Shown here piece by piece: positions 53,359-61,084 of a stretch of 63,385 bases of DNA. The first letter of the stretch is position 1. Every line of letters starts with the position of its first letter. The notes under the pieces were generated by a model that saw only the letters and a list, made by a program, of their open reading frames with translations, did not search any database and was not told where the DNA came from. The stretch is from Clostridiales bacterium UBA7001 (GTDB lineage: Bacteria; Bacillota; Clostridia; TANB77; CAG-508): NCBI GenBank assembly GCA_002449785.1, contig DJXP01000035.1, forward strand, positions 1 to 63,385, written 5' to 3'. A program made the translations under genes and the position numbers.

Positions 53359-54298
53359 ATGAATGATGTTTTGAAATATTTTCCAGATAAGATGCAAGTT
53401 TTAATAAATAATGAAACAAAAGAAAAAAAAGATGAACTAGAAGAAATACATGTAAGGGTTTCAAAGCCAATATTATTAAAGTATAGCAATAATGAAAAAG
53501 CTATTAAATATTATGTATCTCCTGAAGAAATTTTAACTATATTACAACTAGTATGTGAAAATTCAATTTATACTTATCAAAATCAAATCGCTGAAGGATT
53601 TGTCACTATTCAAGGCGGTCATAGAGTAGGAGTTACAGGTTCATGTGTTATTCAAAATGGAAAAGTAATTAATATTAATTATATTAATAGTTTAAATTTT
53701 AGAATTTCTAGACAAGTTATCGGTTCTGGACAAAAAGCTCTAAAACATATTTTAGATGAAAACAATAATTCTATATTTAGTACATTAATTGTCGCACCAC
53801 CACGGTTATGGAAAAACCACTGTTTTAAGAGATATTGTAAGACAAATTTCGAATGGAATTAAACATTTAAATTTTAAGGGATTAAATATTGGAATAGTTG
53901 ATGAAAGAGGTGAAATATCGGCATTATACAAAGGAGTTCCACAAAATGATATAGGAATAAAAAGTGATGTAATAGAAAATGTTTCTAAATCAATTGGAAT
54001 AAAGATGTTAGTAAGATCGATGGCACCTAAGGTGATTGTAGCAGATGAAATAGGAAGTAAAGATGATGTAGAGGCAATTAATTATGCTATATGTTCAGGA
54101 TGTAAAGGAATATTTACAGCACATGGTAGTAATTTTGATGACATATATTTAAATTCCGTGCTTAAAGAACTAATGAATTCACATATTTTTGAAGTTATTA
54201 TTTTTTTGAGTACAGAAATAAAAGGTGATTTGAGAGAAGTTTATAATTTGAATAAAAAAAATATGCAATATGAAAGATTTATTAAACAAAGTATTTAA
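53359..54298 (+). CDS. spoIIIAA: Stage III sporulation protein AA, read through a +1 frameshift at CGG
   Basis: About 312 residues, the family length. The first frame ends VAPP, then CGG (53803-53805), and runs to a stop at 53862. Skipping the C gives GGT TAT GGA AAA ACC ACT, that is PPGYGKTT, a proper Walker A, followed by VLRDIVRQ, VDERGEI and VADEIGS, all conserved. So the ATPase motif itself exists only if the frame shifts. SpoIIIAA is the ATPase of the mother cell-forespore channel. It heads the operon. Confidence 0.88.
53803..53806 (+). other. CGG-associated +1 frameshift site in spoIIIAA
   Basis: Zero frame: CCA CCA CGG TTA TGG. Plus-one frame: CCA CCA (C) GGT TAT GGA. The restored residue is the first glycine of Walker A. 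Confidence 0.85.
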
Positions 54299-54314
54299 AC
54301 TTATGAGGAAATAG

Positions 54315-54818
54315 ATGATAGTTTTTAAGTATATTAATTTAATTTGTATATTGTTAATATGTGCATATTTAGGAAAATATAAATCTCAAAGTTATGAAAA
54401 TAGGGTGTTTGAACTTAATAGATTTCAAAATGCACTTATAATGTTTAAGAGTAAAATTGAATTTACGTATGAACCTTTGAAAAATATTTTTGAAGATATA
54501 TCAAAAAGTATATATGAAAATGATGAAAATATTTTTTCTAATGCTTTAAAAGATGAAACAAATATAACATTATCATGGAATAGAGCTGTAAATAATACTC
54601 AAAATAGTTTTAATAAAGAAGATAGAGAACATATAAAAATGCTAGGAAAAATGCTTGGAAAAACAGATGTAAAAGGGCAGGTAAATGAAATAGATTTATG
54701 TATAAGTTTAATAAATATGCAATTAAATAAAGCAGAATTAGAAAAAGAAAAAAACTGTAAATTATTTAAAACAATTGGGATCGTTTTAGGTCTTGGAATA
54801 TGTATTGTTTTAATCTAA
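54315..54818 (+). CDS. spoIIIAB: Stage III sporulation protein AB
   Basis: 167 residues with a membrane segment at each end (about 4-20 and 148-165) and a helical core with FELNRFQNALIMFKSKIEFTYEPL, the SpoIIIAB pattern. LGKMLGKTDVKGQ resembles type II secretion F-like motifs. It starts 16 bases after spoIIIAA. Confidence 0.88.
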   Translation: MIVFKYINLICILLICAYLGKYKSQSYENRVFELNRFQNALIMFKSKIEFTYEPLKNIFEDISKSIYENDENIFSNALKDETNITLSWNRAVNNTQNSFNKEDREHIKMLGKMLGKTDVKGQVNEIDLCISLINMQLNKAELEKEKNCKLFKTIGIVLGLGICIVLI

Positions 54819-54842
54819 ATTTAAAGAAAGGATTGAGAATAA

Positions 54843-55037
54843 ATGAATATAGATTTATTACTTAAAATAGCAGGAATTGGAATTTTAGTTGCAGTTTTAC
54901 ATCAAATATTAACAAGAGCTGGAAGAGATGACCAAGCTATGATGACTACACTTGCCGGTATGATAATTGTTTTAACTGTTGTTGTAAAAGAAATAAGTAC
55001 TTTATTTGAAACTGTGAGGACGGTGTTTAATTTGTAA
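54843..55037 (+). CDS. spoIIIAC: Stage III sporulation protein AC
   Basis: 64-residue protein with two membrane segments: LLKIAGIGILVAVLHQIL and MTTLAGMIIVLTVV, with GRDDQA in between as in the family. The stop overlaps the spoIIIAD start by one base. The ribosome site is AAAGGA. Confidence 0.92.
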   Translation: MNIDLLLKIAGIGILVAVLHQILTRAGRDDQAMMTTLAGMIIVLTVVVKEISTLFETVRTVFNL

Positions 55038-55423
55038 TGGATGTTATAAAAATTATAGGAATTGGATTTATAACTCTAATAATTACAATAGTATTAAAAG
55101 AATATAAAAAAGAATACTATATATATGCTGTTCTGATAGGTGGTGCAATAATACTTTTTTATTCATTAGGAACGATAAAAGAAATAATAGATTTTGTTAA
55201 CGAAATTTCAAATAATAATAATTATAATAATGAATTTATAAAACTATTGTTAAAATTAACTGGTATTTCAGTTTTAATTGAATATGCTGTAAGTATATGT
55301 AAAGATGCAGGTGAAATTTCTATTGCAAATAAAATTGATTTAGGTGGAAAAATAATATTAATTTCAATGTCTATTCCAGTAATATCTGTTACATTAGAAG
55401 CATTAGTAAAATTATTGCCTTAA
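55037..55423 (+). CDS. spoIIIAD: Stage III sporulation protein AD
   Basis: 128 residues with three or four membrane segments. VIKIIGIGFITLIITIVLKEYKKEY opens the protein, and LLKLTGISVLIEYAVSICKDAGE is the conserved SpoIIIAD block. Probably part of the channel base with AC and AE. Confidence 0.92.
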   Translation: MDVIKIIGIGFITLIITIVLKEYKKEYYIYAVLIGGAIILFYSLGTIKEIIDFVNEISNNNNYNNEFIKLLLKLTGISVLIEYAVSICKDAGEISIANKIDLGGKIILISMSIPVISVTLEALVKLLP

Positions 55424-55451
55424 TTTATTATAAAAATTGATGGAGGATCAT

Positions 55452-56528
55452 ATGGAAGAATTACTAAACTCAGAAGCAGATATGCTAGGTATAAATAGTT
55501 TCTTGGAAAGTGCAGAAAAATTTACTAATAATAATTTTGAAAATATAAGTATTAAAGAGCTTTTTTATGATAGCTTAAGTGGAAATATTGGAAAAAGTTT
55601 AAGACATATAGGACTCGTCGATATTTTTTCCAGAGAATTAACATCTGTGATGAGTATAATTGTTTCAGTATTAGCTGTTATAATTATACATAGTATTTTG
55701 AAAGCAGTAATAGATAGTTTACAGAATAAATCGGCTAGTCAAGTGGCTTATTTTGCACAATATTTAATTATAACGACACTTATAATTAATAGTTTTGTAT
55801 CAATATTGGAATTAACAAAGATTTCAATCCAAAACATTACAAATTTTATGAATAGTTTATTACCACTTATGACCACACTTATGCTGACAACTGGAATGAT
55901 TACAACTACAAGTATGATTGAGCCAATCCTTTTATTTATGATTAATTTTATAGGAATATTTATAAATAATTTTATAATTCCTTTTTTATTAGTTTCTATA
56001 ACTGTTAGTATTATTTCAAATATTTCTAATGAAGTAAGTTTAGGAAGATTATCAAAATTTTTAAAATCATCAATAATATGGATTTTAGGAATAGTGCTTA
56101 CAATATTTGTTACAAGTCTTTCTTTGGAAGGAACTTTAACAAGTTCAGTAGATGGTGTAACAGCAAAGACTGCAAAAGCTGCTGTTTCTGATTTTATTCC
56201 TATTGTTGGTAAAATAATGGGGGATACGGTAGATAGTGTAATAGGTTGTGGAAATATTTTAAAAAATTCAGTAGGAATAGTTGGAGTTATAATAATACTT
56301 GGTATTGTATTTGTTCCAATAATAAAAGTATCTATATTTTGGATCTCTTTTAAGTTAACATCAGCTGTTTCGGAAGTAATTGCAGATGCTAGAATTGTAA
56401 AATTAATAGAAGAATTAGCAGATAGTTATAAAATAATACTTGCAATATTATTTTCAGTATCAATAATGTTTATAATTGGAATAACTATAGTTATAAAAAT
56501 GACAAATAGTGTAATAATGTATAGGTGA
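55452..56528 (+). CDS. spoIIIAE: Stage III sporulation protein AE
   Basis: 358 residues from ATG 55452 behind TGGAGG; the ATG at 55437 precedes that site. A short N-terminal region is followed by about eight membrane segments with SLEGTLTSSVDGVTAKTAKAAVSDFIPIVG, a hallmark of SpoIIIAE. It ends in TGA, showing that UGA is a stop here. Confidence 0.93.
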   Translation: MEELLNSEADMLGINSFLESAEKFTNNNFENISIKELFYDSLSGNIGKSLRHIGLVDIFSRELTSVMSIIVSVLAVIIIHSILKAVIDSLQNKSASQVAYFAQYLIITTLIINSFVSILELTKISIQNITNFMNSLLPLMTTLMLTTGMITTTSMIEPILLFMINFIGIFINNFIIPFLLVSITVSIISNISNEVSLGRLSKFLKSSIIWILGIVLTIFVTSLSLEGTLTSSVDGVTAKTAKAAVSDFIPIVGKIMGDTVDSVIGCGNILKNSVGIVGVIIILGIVFVPIIKVSIFWISFKLTSAVSEVIADARIVKLIEELADSYKIILAILFSVSIMFIIGITIVIKMTNSVIMYR

Positions 56529-56532
56529 AAAT

Positions 56533-57054
56533 ATGATTAAGATTTTGAGAAATTGGTGTGAGGGATTAGTAATTGCTGTTATTATTTCAATTATAATAGA
56601 AATGCTAATTCCAGATGAAAATAATAAAAAATATATTAAAGTAGTGATAGGAATTTATATAATATTTTCTACAATAAACCCTATTTTAGATTTAATAAAC
56701 TATGATATAAATTTTGAAAATTATATAAATATTGATACAGTTCAGAGTTCAAGTAGTGTTAAAGACTATGCAGATAGTATTAGAAAAGTGTATATAAATG
56801 GACTTGAAAATGATATAAAACTTGAGATTACAAACTTAGGTTATAAAGTTAATAATATAAATATTCTTTTTGATAAGGACTATACAAATGTTGAAAAAAT
56901 TGAATTGGAAATTTTAGGTAAAAATGAAAAGATTAATAATATAGAACCGGTTATTATTGGAAAAGAAGAATTAAAAGATGAAAGCTATGAAGATATAGAA
57001 AAAATCCTTATAGAAAAGTATGCTATAAAAAAAGAAAACATTATTATTAAATGA
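56533..57054 (+). CDS. spoIIIAF: Stage III sporulation protein AF
   Basis: 173 residues. Two N-terminal membrane segments (about 10-25 and 34-52, with MLIPDENNKKYIKVVIGIYI between) and an extracytoplasmic ring-building-like domain to the C-terminus. It ends in TGA and overlaps the upstream region of spoIIIAG. Confidence 0.9.
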   Translation: MIKILRNWCEGLVIAVIISIIIEMLIPDENNKKYIKVVIGIYIIFSTINPILDLINYDINFENYINIDTVQSSSSVKDYADSIRKVYINGLENDIKLEITNLGYKVNNINILFDKDYTNVEKIELEILGKNEKINNIEPVIIGKEELKDESYEDIEKILIEKYAIKKENIIIK

Positions 57055-57068
57055 ATTGGAGAAATACT

Positions 57069-57647
57069 ATGATTGAAAAAATAAAAAATATTTTTACTAA
57101 TAAAGAAAAAAGAGTAGAAAACTTGATTTCTTTTTTAATCATATTAATAATTACAATAATTGTTATTAATAAAATCTTAAAAGGAAATGATAATAAAAAA
57201 GAAGATTATAAAAATGAAGTTGGTGTTGAACTTGCGATAAATAGCAATAAAACTGAATTTTTAGATGATGATTTAGAAAAAAGATTAGAAAAGATTTTGG
57301 AAAAAATAGAAGGTGTTGGAAAAGTCTCTGTTTTAATTACGTATTCTGAAACTAGTAGTATAATACCAGTTTACAATATTAATTCAAGTACAAGCACAAC
57401 TGAAGAAACAGATACATCAGGTGGAACTAGAAAAATTCAAACAGAGAATAATCAAAAAGATATTATTACAGACTCGGGAGCTAATATTGTTACAGAAAAA
57501 GTTTTAAGTCCTAAAATTGAAGGAGCAATTATTACTGCAAATGGTGCATCAGATGGAAAGATTAAAAGCAATATTATTGATGCTGTAATTGCAGTTACTG
57601 GTTTACCTGCTCATAAAATACAAGTTTTTGAAATGGGAGATGATTAA
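57069..57647 (+). CDS. spoIIIAG: Stage III sporulation protein AG
   Basis: 192 residues from ATG 57069 behind TTGGAGAAA. A membrane segment (about 20-38) is followed by the ring-forming domain: LEKILEKIEGVGKVSVLITY and the C-terminal GAIITANGASDGKIKSNIIDAVIAVTGLPAHKIQV. SpoIIIAG forms the large ring in the intermembrane space. Confidence 0.93.
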   Translation: MIEKIKNIFTNKEKRVENLISFLIILIITIIVINKILKGNDNKKEDYKNEVGVELAINSNKTEFLDDDLEKRLEKILEKIEGVGKVSVLITYSETSSIIPVYNINSSTSTTEETDTSGGTRKIQTENNQKDIITDSGANIVTEKVLSPKIEGAIITANGASDGKIKSNIIDAVIAVTGLPAHKIQVFEMGDD

Positions 57648-57652
57648 GCAAT

Positions 57653-58270
57653 ATGAATATTAATAAAGAATATAATAAAGAAAAAACTAAGCAAAAATTA
57701 TTGGTAATCACAGCTTTTGTTTTAATAGTAGTAGGATATTATAATTTTAATTTAAATAATAAAGAAGATTTTTTAGAAGTGTCTTCAAGAAGCAATGAAA
57801 TAAATTTGGGTGATGTAGAATTAGTAAATAGTGATCCAGTAAATAGTAATCAAGTAAATAGCAATCTAGTTAATATTGAAAGTACTTCAGATGCTATTGT
57901 TCCTAATGACGAAGTTAAAAAAAATAACTATTTTGAAGATACTAAAATTCAAAGAGATAGAATGTATTCGGAAATAATAGAAACTTATCAGAATATGGTA
58001 GATAGTCAAAATATTTCTGCTGAACAAAAAGCTATTGCAATTCAAGAAATATCTAATATATCAAATATAAAAAATGGAATAATGATATCTGAAAATTTAA
58101 TTAAAAACAAAGGATTTGAAGAAGTTGTAATTTTAGTAAATAATGGAAAAATAAATGTTGTTTTAGAAAATAAGAAATTAAGTACTGAACAGATATCACA
58201 GATTCAAAATATAATTGAAAAACAGTTTAATACCAAAGTTGAAAACATAAATATTAGCTTTAATGAATAA
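57653..58270 (+). CDS. spoIIIAH: Stage III sporulation protein AH
   Basis: 205 residues. One membrane segment (about 14-30), a Ser/Asn-rich stalk with a short repeated VNSN unit (about 55-75), and the SpoIIQ-binding ring domain with QKAIAIQEISNISN. It is the last gene of the operon, and SpoIIQ is not encoded in the window. Confidence 0.9.
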   Translation: MNINKEYNKEKTKQKLLVITAFVLIVVGYYNFNLNNKEDFLEVSSRSNEINLGDVELVNSDPVNSNQVNSNLVNIESTSDAIVPNDEVKKNNYFEDTKIQRDRMYSEIIETYQNMVDSQNISAEQKAIAIQEISNISNIKNGIMISENLIKNKGFEEVVILVNNGKINVVLENKKLSTEQISQIQNIIEKQFNTKVENINISFNE

Positions 58271-58372
58271 ATTATTTTCACAAATATTAGTTGAATATTT
58301 TTTTCTATAAGATTAATAATAAAATATATGAAAAATTTTTTTCATATAATCTTATAAGAAAGGAAAATTATT

Positions 58373-58810
58373 ATGGCAAATAAAGCATTAATTAGTACAA
58401 TAATAGCTATAATAGTTCTTAGCTTATGTTCTGGATTTTCATTTGCAAATGATAATAATTCTATTAATTTAGGAAATGAAATAATGCAATCTGTTGATAA
58501 AACAGGTGATAGTTTTAACAATATGATATCAGGAAATACTATAAGAGATGCTGGAAATAGTATGAAAAATGGTATAAACAGTATGATGAATGGTACAGAA
58601 AATATGGTAAATAAGGTGGAAAACGGAGTAAATAATATTGGAAATATGAACATGGCAGGAGACTACAATGTTGTAAGAACAGATGTCGAAGGTACAACAA
58701 ATAATTTTAGTACAATGACAACTACCACATGGATGTGGGTTATTTTAGTTGTAGCAGCAATTGTAATTATTGCAGCAATTTGGTATTATGCAACTCAAGA
58801 TAATGGCTAA
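58373..58810 (+). CDS. Small exported protein with C-terminal membrane segment
   Basis: 145 residues behind AAGGAAA. A signal peptide (about 1-25, ending GFSFAN) leads to an Asn/Met/Gly-rich repeat-like region (NNMISGNT, GNSMKNGINSMMNG, VNKVENGVNNIGN). A C-terminal segment (TWMWVILVVAAIVIIAAIWYY) anchors it. No family recognised. It is convergent with a gene of the same design. Confidence 0.6.
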   Translation: MANKALISTIIAIIVLSLCSGFSFANDNNSINLGNEIMQSVDKTGDSFNNMISGNTIRDAGNSMKNGINSMMNGTENMVNKVENGVNNIGNMNMAGDYNVVRTDVEGTTNNFSTMTTTTWMWVILVVAAIVIIAAIWYYATQDNG

Positions 58811-58839
58811 TAAAAATACTAATGAATTAATAAAATAAT

Positions 58840-58877
58840 AAAACTCTAATAGAATGGTTATTTCTATTAGAGTTTTA
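58840..58877. terminator. Bidirectional terminator between two small membrane-protein genes
   Basis: AAAACTCTAATAGAA pairs with TTTCTATTAGAGTTTT around TGGTTA. It is nearly perfect, with A- and T-runs on both sides. Confidence 0.85.
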
Positions 58878-58899
58878 ATTATATTAATTAGAGTTTTTT

Positions 58900-59247
58900 C
58901 TATTTTTTTATTCTTATTAAAATTGCAATAGCAAATAGTATTAATAATATACCAATTGAAATTAATATAATACATAATATATTATTTAATTCTAGATTTG
59001 CTTGTGAGTAATTTTCTTTACTTGTTACACTTGTAACAGAAGATGGACTTAAAGATTGAAGAGAAGATTCTGATGAGTTTTCTTTTACAACATTATTATT
59101 TGCACTATTATTATATGAGTAATCTTCTGAACTTGAGTTTGTTTCTTCATCATCATAAGAATCTGAAGTTGCTAAAACAAAATATGTATTTAAAGAGATT
59201 ATAAAAATTATTAAAATTATAGATATAGTTTTTAAATGTTTTGACAT
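58900..59247 (-). CDS. Small exported protein with C-terminal membrane segment
   Basis: 115 residues from ATG 59247 behind TTAGGAGGT; a longer frame upstream runs backwards through the tRNA-Gln gene and is not credible. A signal peptide (about 1-28) is followed by an acidic Ser/Asn-rich chain (EETNSSSEDYSYNNS) and a C-terminal membrane segment ending RIKK. Same architecture as 58373-58810. No LPxTG motif seen. Confidence 0.6.
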   Translation of the reverse strand: MSKHLKTISIILIIFIISLNTYFVLATSDSYDDEETNSSSEDYSYNNSANNNVVKENSSESSLQSLSPSSVTSVTSKENYSQANLELNNILCIILISIGILLILFAIAILIRIKK

Positions 59248-59331
59248 ACAGCTAAACCTCCTAATAAAACGGTATAAATATATAATATACAAAAAATATG
59301 AAAATGTCCATAGAAATAATAAATTTTTTAC

Positions 59332-59360
59332 TTGTAAAAAATTTAAAATTATTGTATACT
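59332..59360 (+). promoter_or_regulatory. Promoter of tRNA-Gln
   Basis: TTGTAA and TATACT, 17 bases apart, 37 bases before the tRNA. Confidence 0.6.
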
Positions 59361-59397
59361 GAATTAAGATTATTCGTGACTCAAAAGTAAAAAATAT

Positions 59398-59472
59398 TGG
59401 GGTGTCGCCAAGCGGTAAGGCATCGGACTCTGACTCCGACATGCGTAAGTTCGAATCTTACCACCCCAGCCA
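59398..59472 (+). tRNA. tRNA-Gln (anticodon CUG)
   Basis: TGGGGTG pairs with CACCCCA. The anticodon arm TCGGA, loop CTCTGAC, TCCGA holds CTG. The T-arm is AAGTTCGAATCTT and CCA is encoded. The U1-A72 pair is typical of bacterial tRNA-Gln. It reads CAG. Confidence 0.92.
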
Positions 59473-59512
59473 AGTTTATAAGTCTAATTTGTGTATTTAA
59501 ATTAGTATGAAA

Positions 59513-59547
59513 GGAATCATTCTGAAAAGGATGATTTTTTTTTTTTC
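59513..59547 (+). terminator. Terminator of tRNA-Gln
   Basis: AATCATTC and GGATGATT pair around TGAAAA and are followed by a run of more than ten T. Confidence 0.75.
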
Positions 59548-59666
59548 TAAAATCATCATTATCCTGTTTAAAATTAAAAGTTTAATTTTAAGTTTATTTT
59601 AATATTCATTTAAGTTTATTTTTAAATTATATATTTATAATATATTTAAAGAAGGGGGAAAACTGT

Positions 59667-60380
59667 ATGAATGATATTTTTAGAAGAGTTGAAAAAAAAT
59701 ATATTATAAGTAAAAATGAATATTTAAAAATTAGAGAAGAAATTAATAAATATGTAAAAATGGATGAATACGGAAAAAGTACTATATGTAATATATATTT
59801 TGATACTGATAAATATGAATTAATAAGTCACTCAATTACTAAACCATATTTTAAAGAAAAAGTAAGATTAAGAAGTTATAATGTACCAAATGAAAATAGT
59901 ATGGTTTATTTAGAAATAAAGCGTAAAGAGGAAAGTATTGTTGGAAAACGTAGAATTGGAATGAAATTAAATGATTTTAATAAATATATGAATAATAATA
60001 AATTAGTTTCAAATAGTAATATTCAAATTAAAAATGAACTAGATTATTATTTTGATAGATTAGATTTACATGAAAAAATGTATATAAGCTATGATAGAGA
60101 GGCTTATTTTGACAAGACTAATCCCGATTTTAGAATAACATTTGATAGTAATATAAAAGCTAGAGACTATAATTTAGATTTAAGTAAAGGAAGTTATGGA
60201 CGATTTATATTAGAACCAGATAAATATATTATGGAAGTAAAAACATTAGAAAGTATTCCACTTTGGTTTGTAAAATTATTAACAGAATGCAAAGTTACAC
60301 CTTGTGGATTTTCAAAGTATGGTGAAGCATATACACAATTGGTTTTAGGTGCAAATACAGCTAAAACCTGTGTAGTGTAG
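59667..60380 (+). CDS. VTC domain protein (polyphosphate polymerase-like)
   Basis: 237 residues. RRVEKKYIISKNEYLKI opens the tunnel fold. FKEKVRLRSYN, VYLEIKRK and VGKRRIGMK give the basic tunnel residues, and ILEPDKYIMEVKTL closes it. The VTC domain makes polyphosphate in yeast, but bacterial members lie with DUF4956 and CotH or Cthe_2159 genes and their product is not established. Confidence 0.9.
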   Translation: MNDIFRRVEKKYIISKNEYLKIREEINKYVKMDEYGKSTICNIYFDTDKYELISHSITKPYFKEKVRLRSYNVPNENSMVYLEIKRKEESIVGKRRIGMKLNDFNKYMNNNKLVSNSNIQIKNELDYYFDRLDLHEKMYISYDREAYFDKTNPDFRITFDSNIKARDYNLDLSKGSYGRFILEPDKYIMEVKTLESIPLWFVKLLTECKVTPCGFSKYGEAYTQLVLGANTAKTCVV

Positions 60381-60409
60381 TTATATAAAAATATAAAAGG
60401 AGAAGAAAA

Positions 60410-61084
60410 ATGTTAGAAAGTATTTTTTATAATGAAGTAGCAACAATAAGTATGGAAAACTGTTTAATAAGCTTAGGTGTTGCAATTATTTTAGGAATAA
60501 TAGTGAGTCTTGTTCATAAGTTAACTACAAAGACAACACCTAATTTTTTACTTACAGTTGCAGTATTACCAGTTTTAGTTGAAGCTGTAATAATGCTTAT
60601 TAATGGGAATTTAGGAACATCTCTTGCAGTAGCAGGTGCATTTAGTTTAATTAGATTTAGAAGTATGCCAGGGAATTCAAAAGAAATAATAACAGTATTT
60701 TGGTCTATGGCTATTGGACTTGCATGTGGAATGGGATATGTTTTATATGCTGCAATGATGACAATAATTGTTGCAATACTAATTATTATAGCCAATAAAA
60801 TATTTAGTAAATTAGAAGATAAATCAAGAAGGAAACTAAAAGTAGTAATTCCAGAAAATTTAGATTATAGTGAAGTATTTGATGATATATTTAGTAAATA
60901 TACAGATAAAGTTGAACTTCAAAAAGTAAAAACTACTAATATGGGAAGTACATTTGAGCTTACATATATGGTAACTATAAAGTCAAATATAAATGAAAAA
61001 AGCTTTTTAGATGATATAAGAGTTAGAAATGCTAATATGCTTGTTATGCTTGAAAGAGAAGAATTTAGTGAGGTGGAATTATAA
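60410..61084 (+). CDS. DUF4956 membrane protein
   Basis: 224 residues with four membrane segments and a cytosolic C-terminal domain. GNLGTSLAVAGAFSLIRFRSMPGNSKEI and FWSMAIGLACGMGY are the DUF4956 signature. It follows the VTC gene by 29 bases behind AAAGGAGAA and overlaps the next gene by one base. Confidence 0.92.
   Translation: MLESIFYNEVATISMENCLISLGVAIILGIIVSLVHKLTTKTTPNFLLTVAVLPVLVEAVIMLINGNLGTSLAVAGAFSLIRFRSMPGNSKEIITVFWSMAIGLACGMGYVLYAAMMTIIVAILIIIANKIFSKLEDKSRRKLKVVIPENLDYSEVFDDIFSKYTDKVELQKVKTTNMGSTFELTYMVTIKSNINEKSFLDDIRVRNANMLVMLEREEFSEVEL

Noticed and set aside
53304..53489. 61-residue minus-strand ORF across the start of spoIIIAA
   Set aside because: Antisense to a conserved gene with no ribosome site; a chance frame.
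23414..53806. Plain sequencing or assembly error as the cause of the three frameshifts
   Set aside because: Not fully excluded without reads. However, no homopolymer is involved, the added base is always a C before a glycine codon at a codon boundary, and the resulting codon is otherwise absent from the window's genes.
22712..58270. UGA recoding (UGA read as Trp)
   Set aside because: spoIIIAE and spoIIIAF end properly in TGA, tryptophans are UGG, and tRNA-Trp has a CCA anticodon.
58900..59442. 180-residue version of the minus-strand membrane protein
   Set aside because: The extra N-terminus is the antisense of tRNA-Gln and its promoter. A strong AGGAGGT supports the start at 59247.
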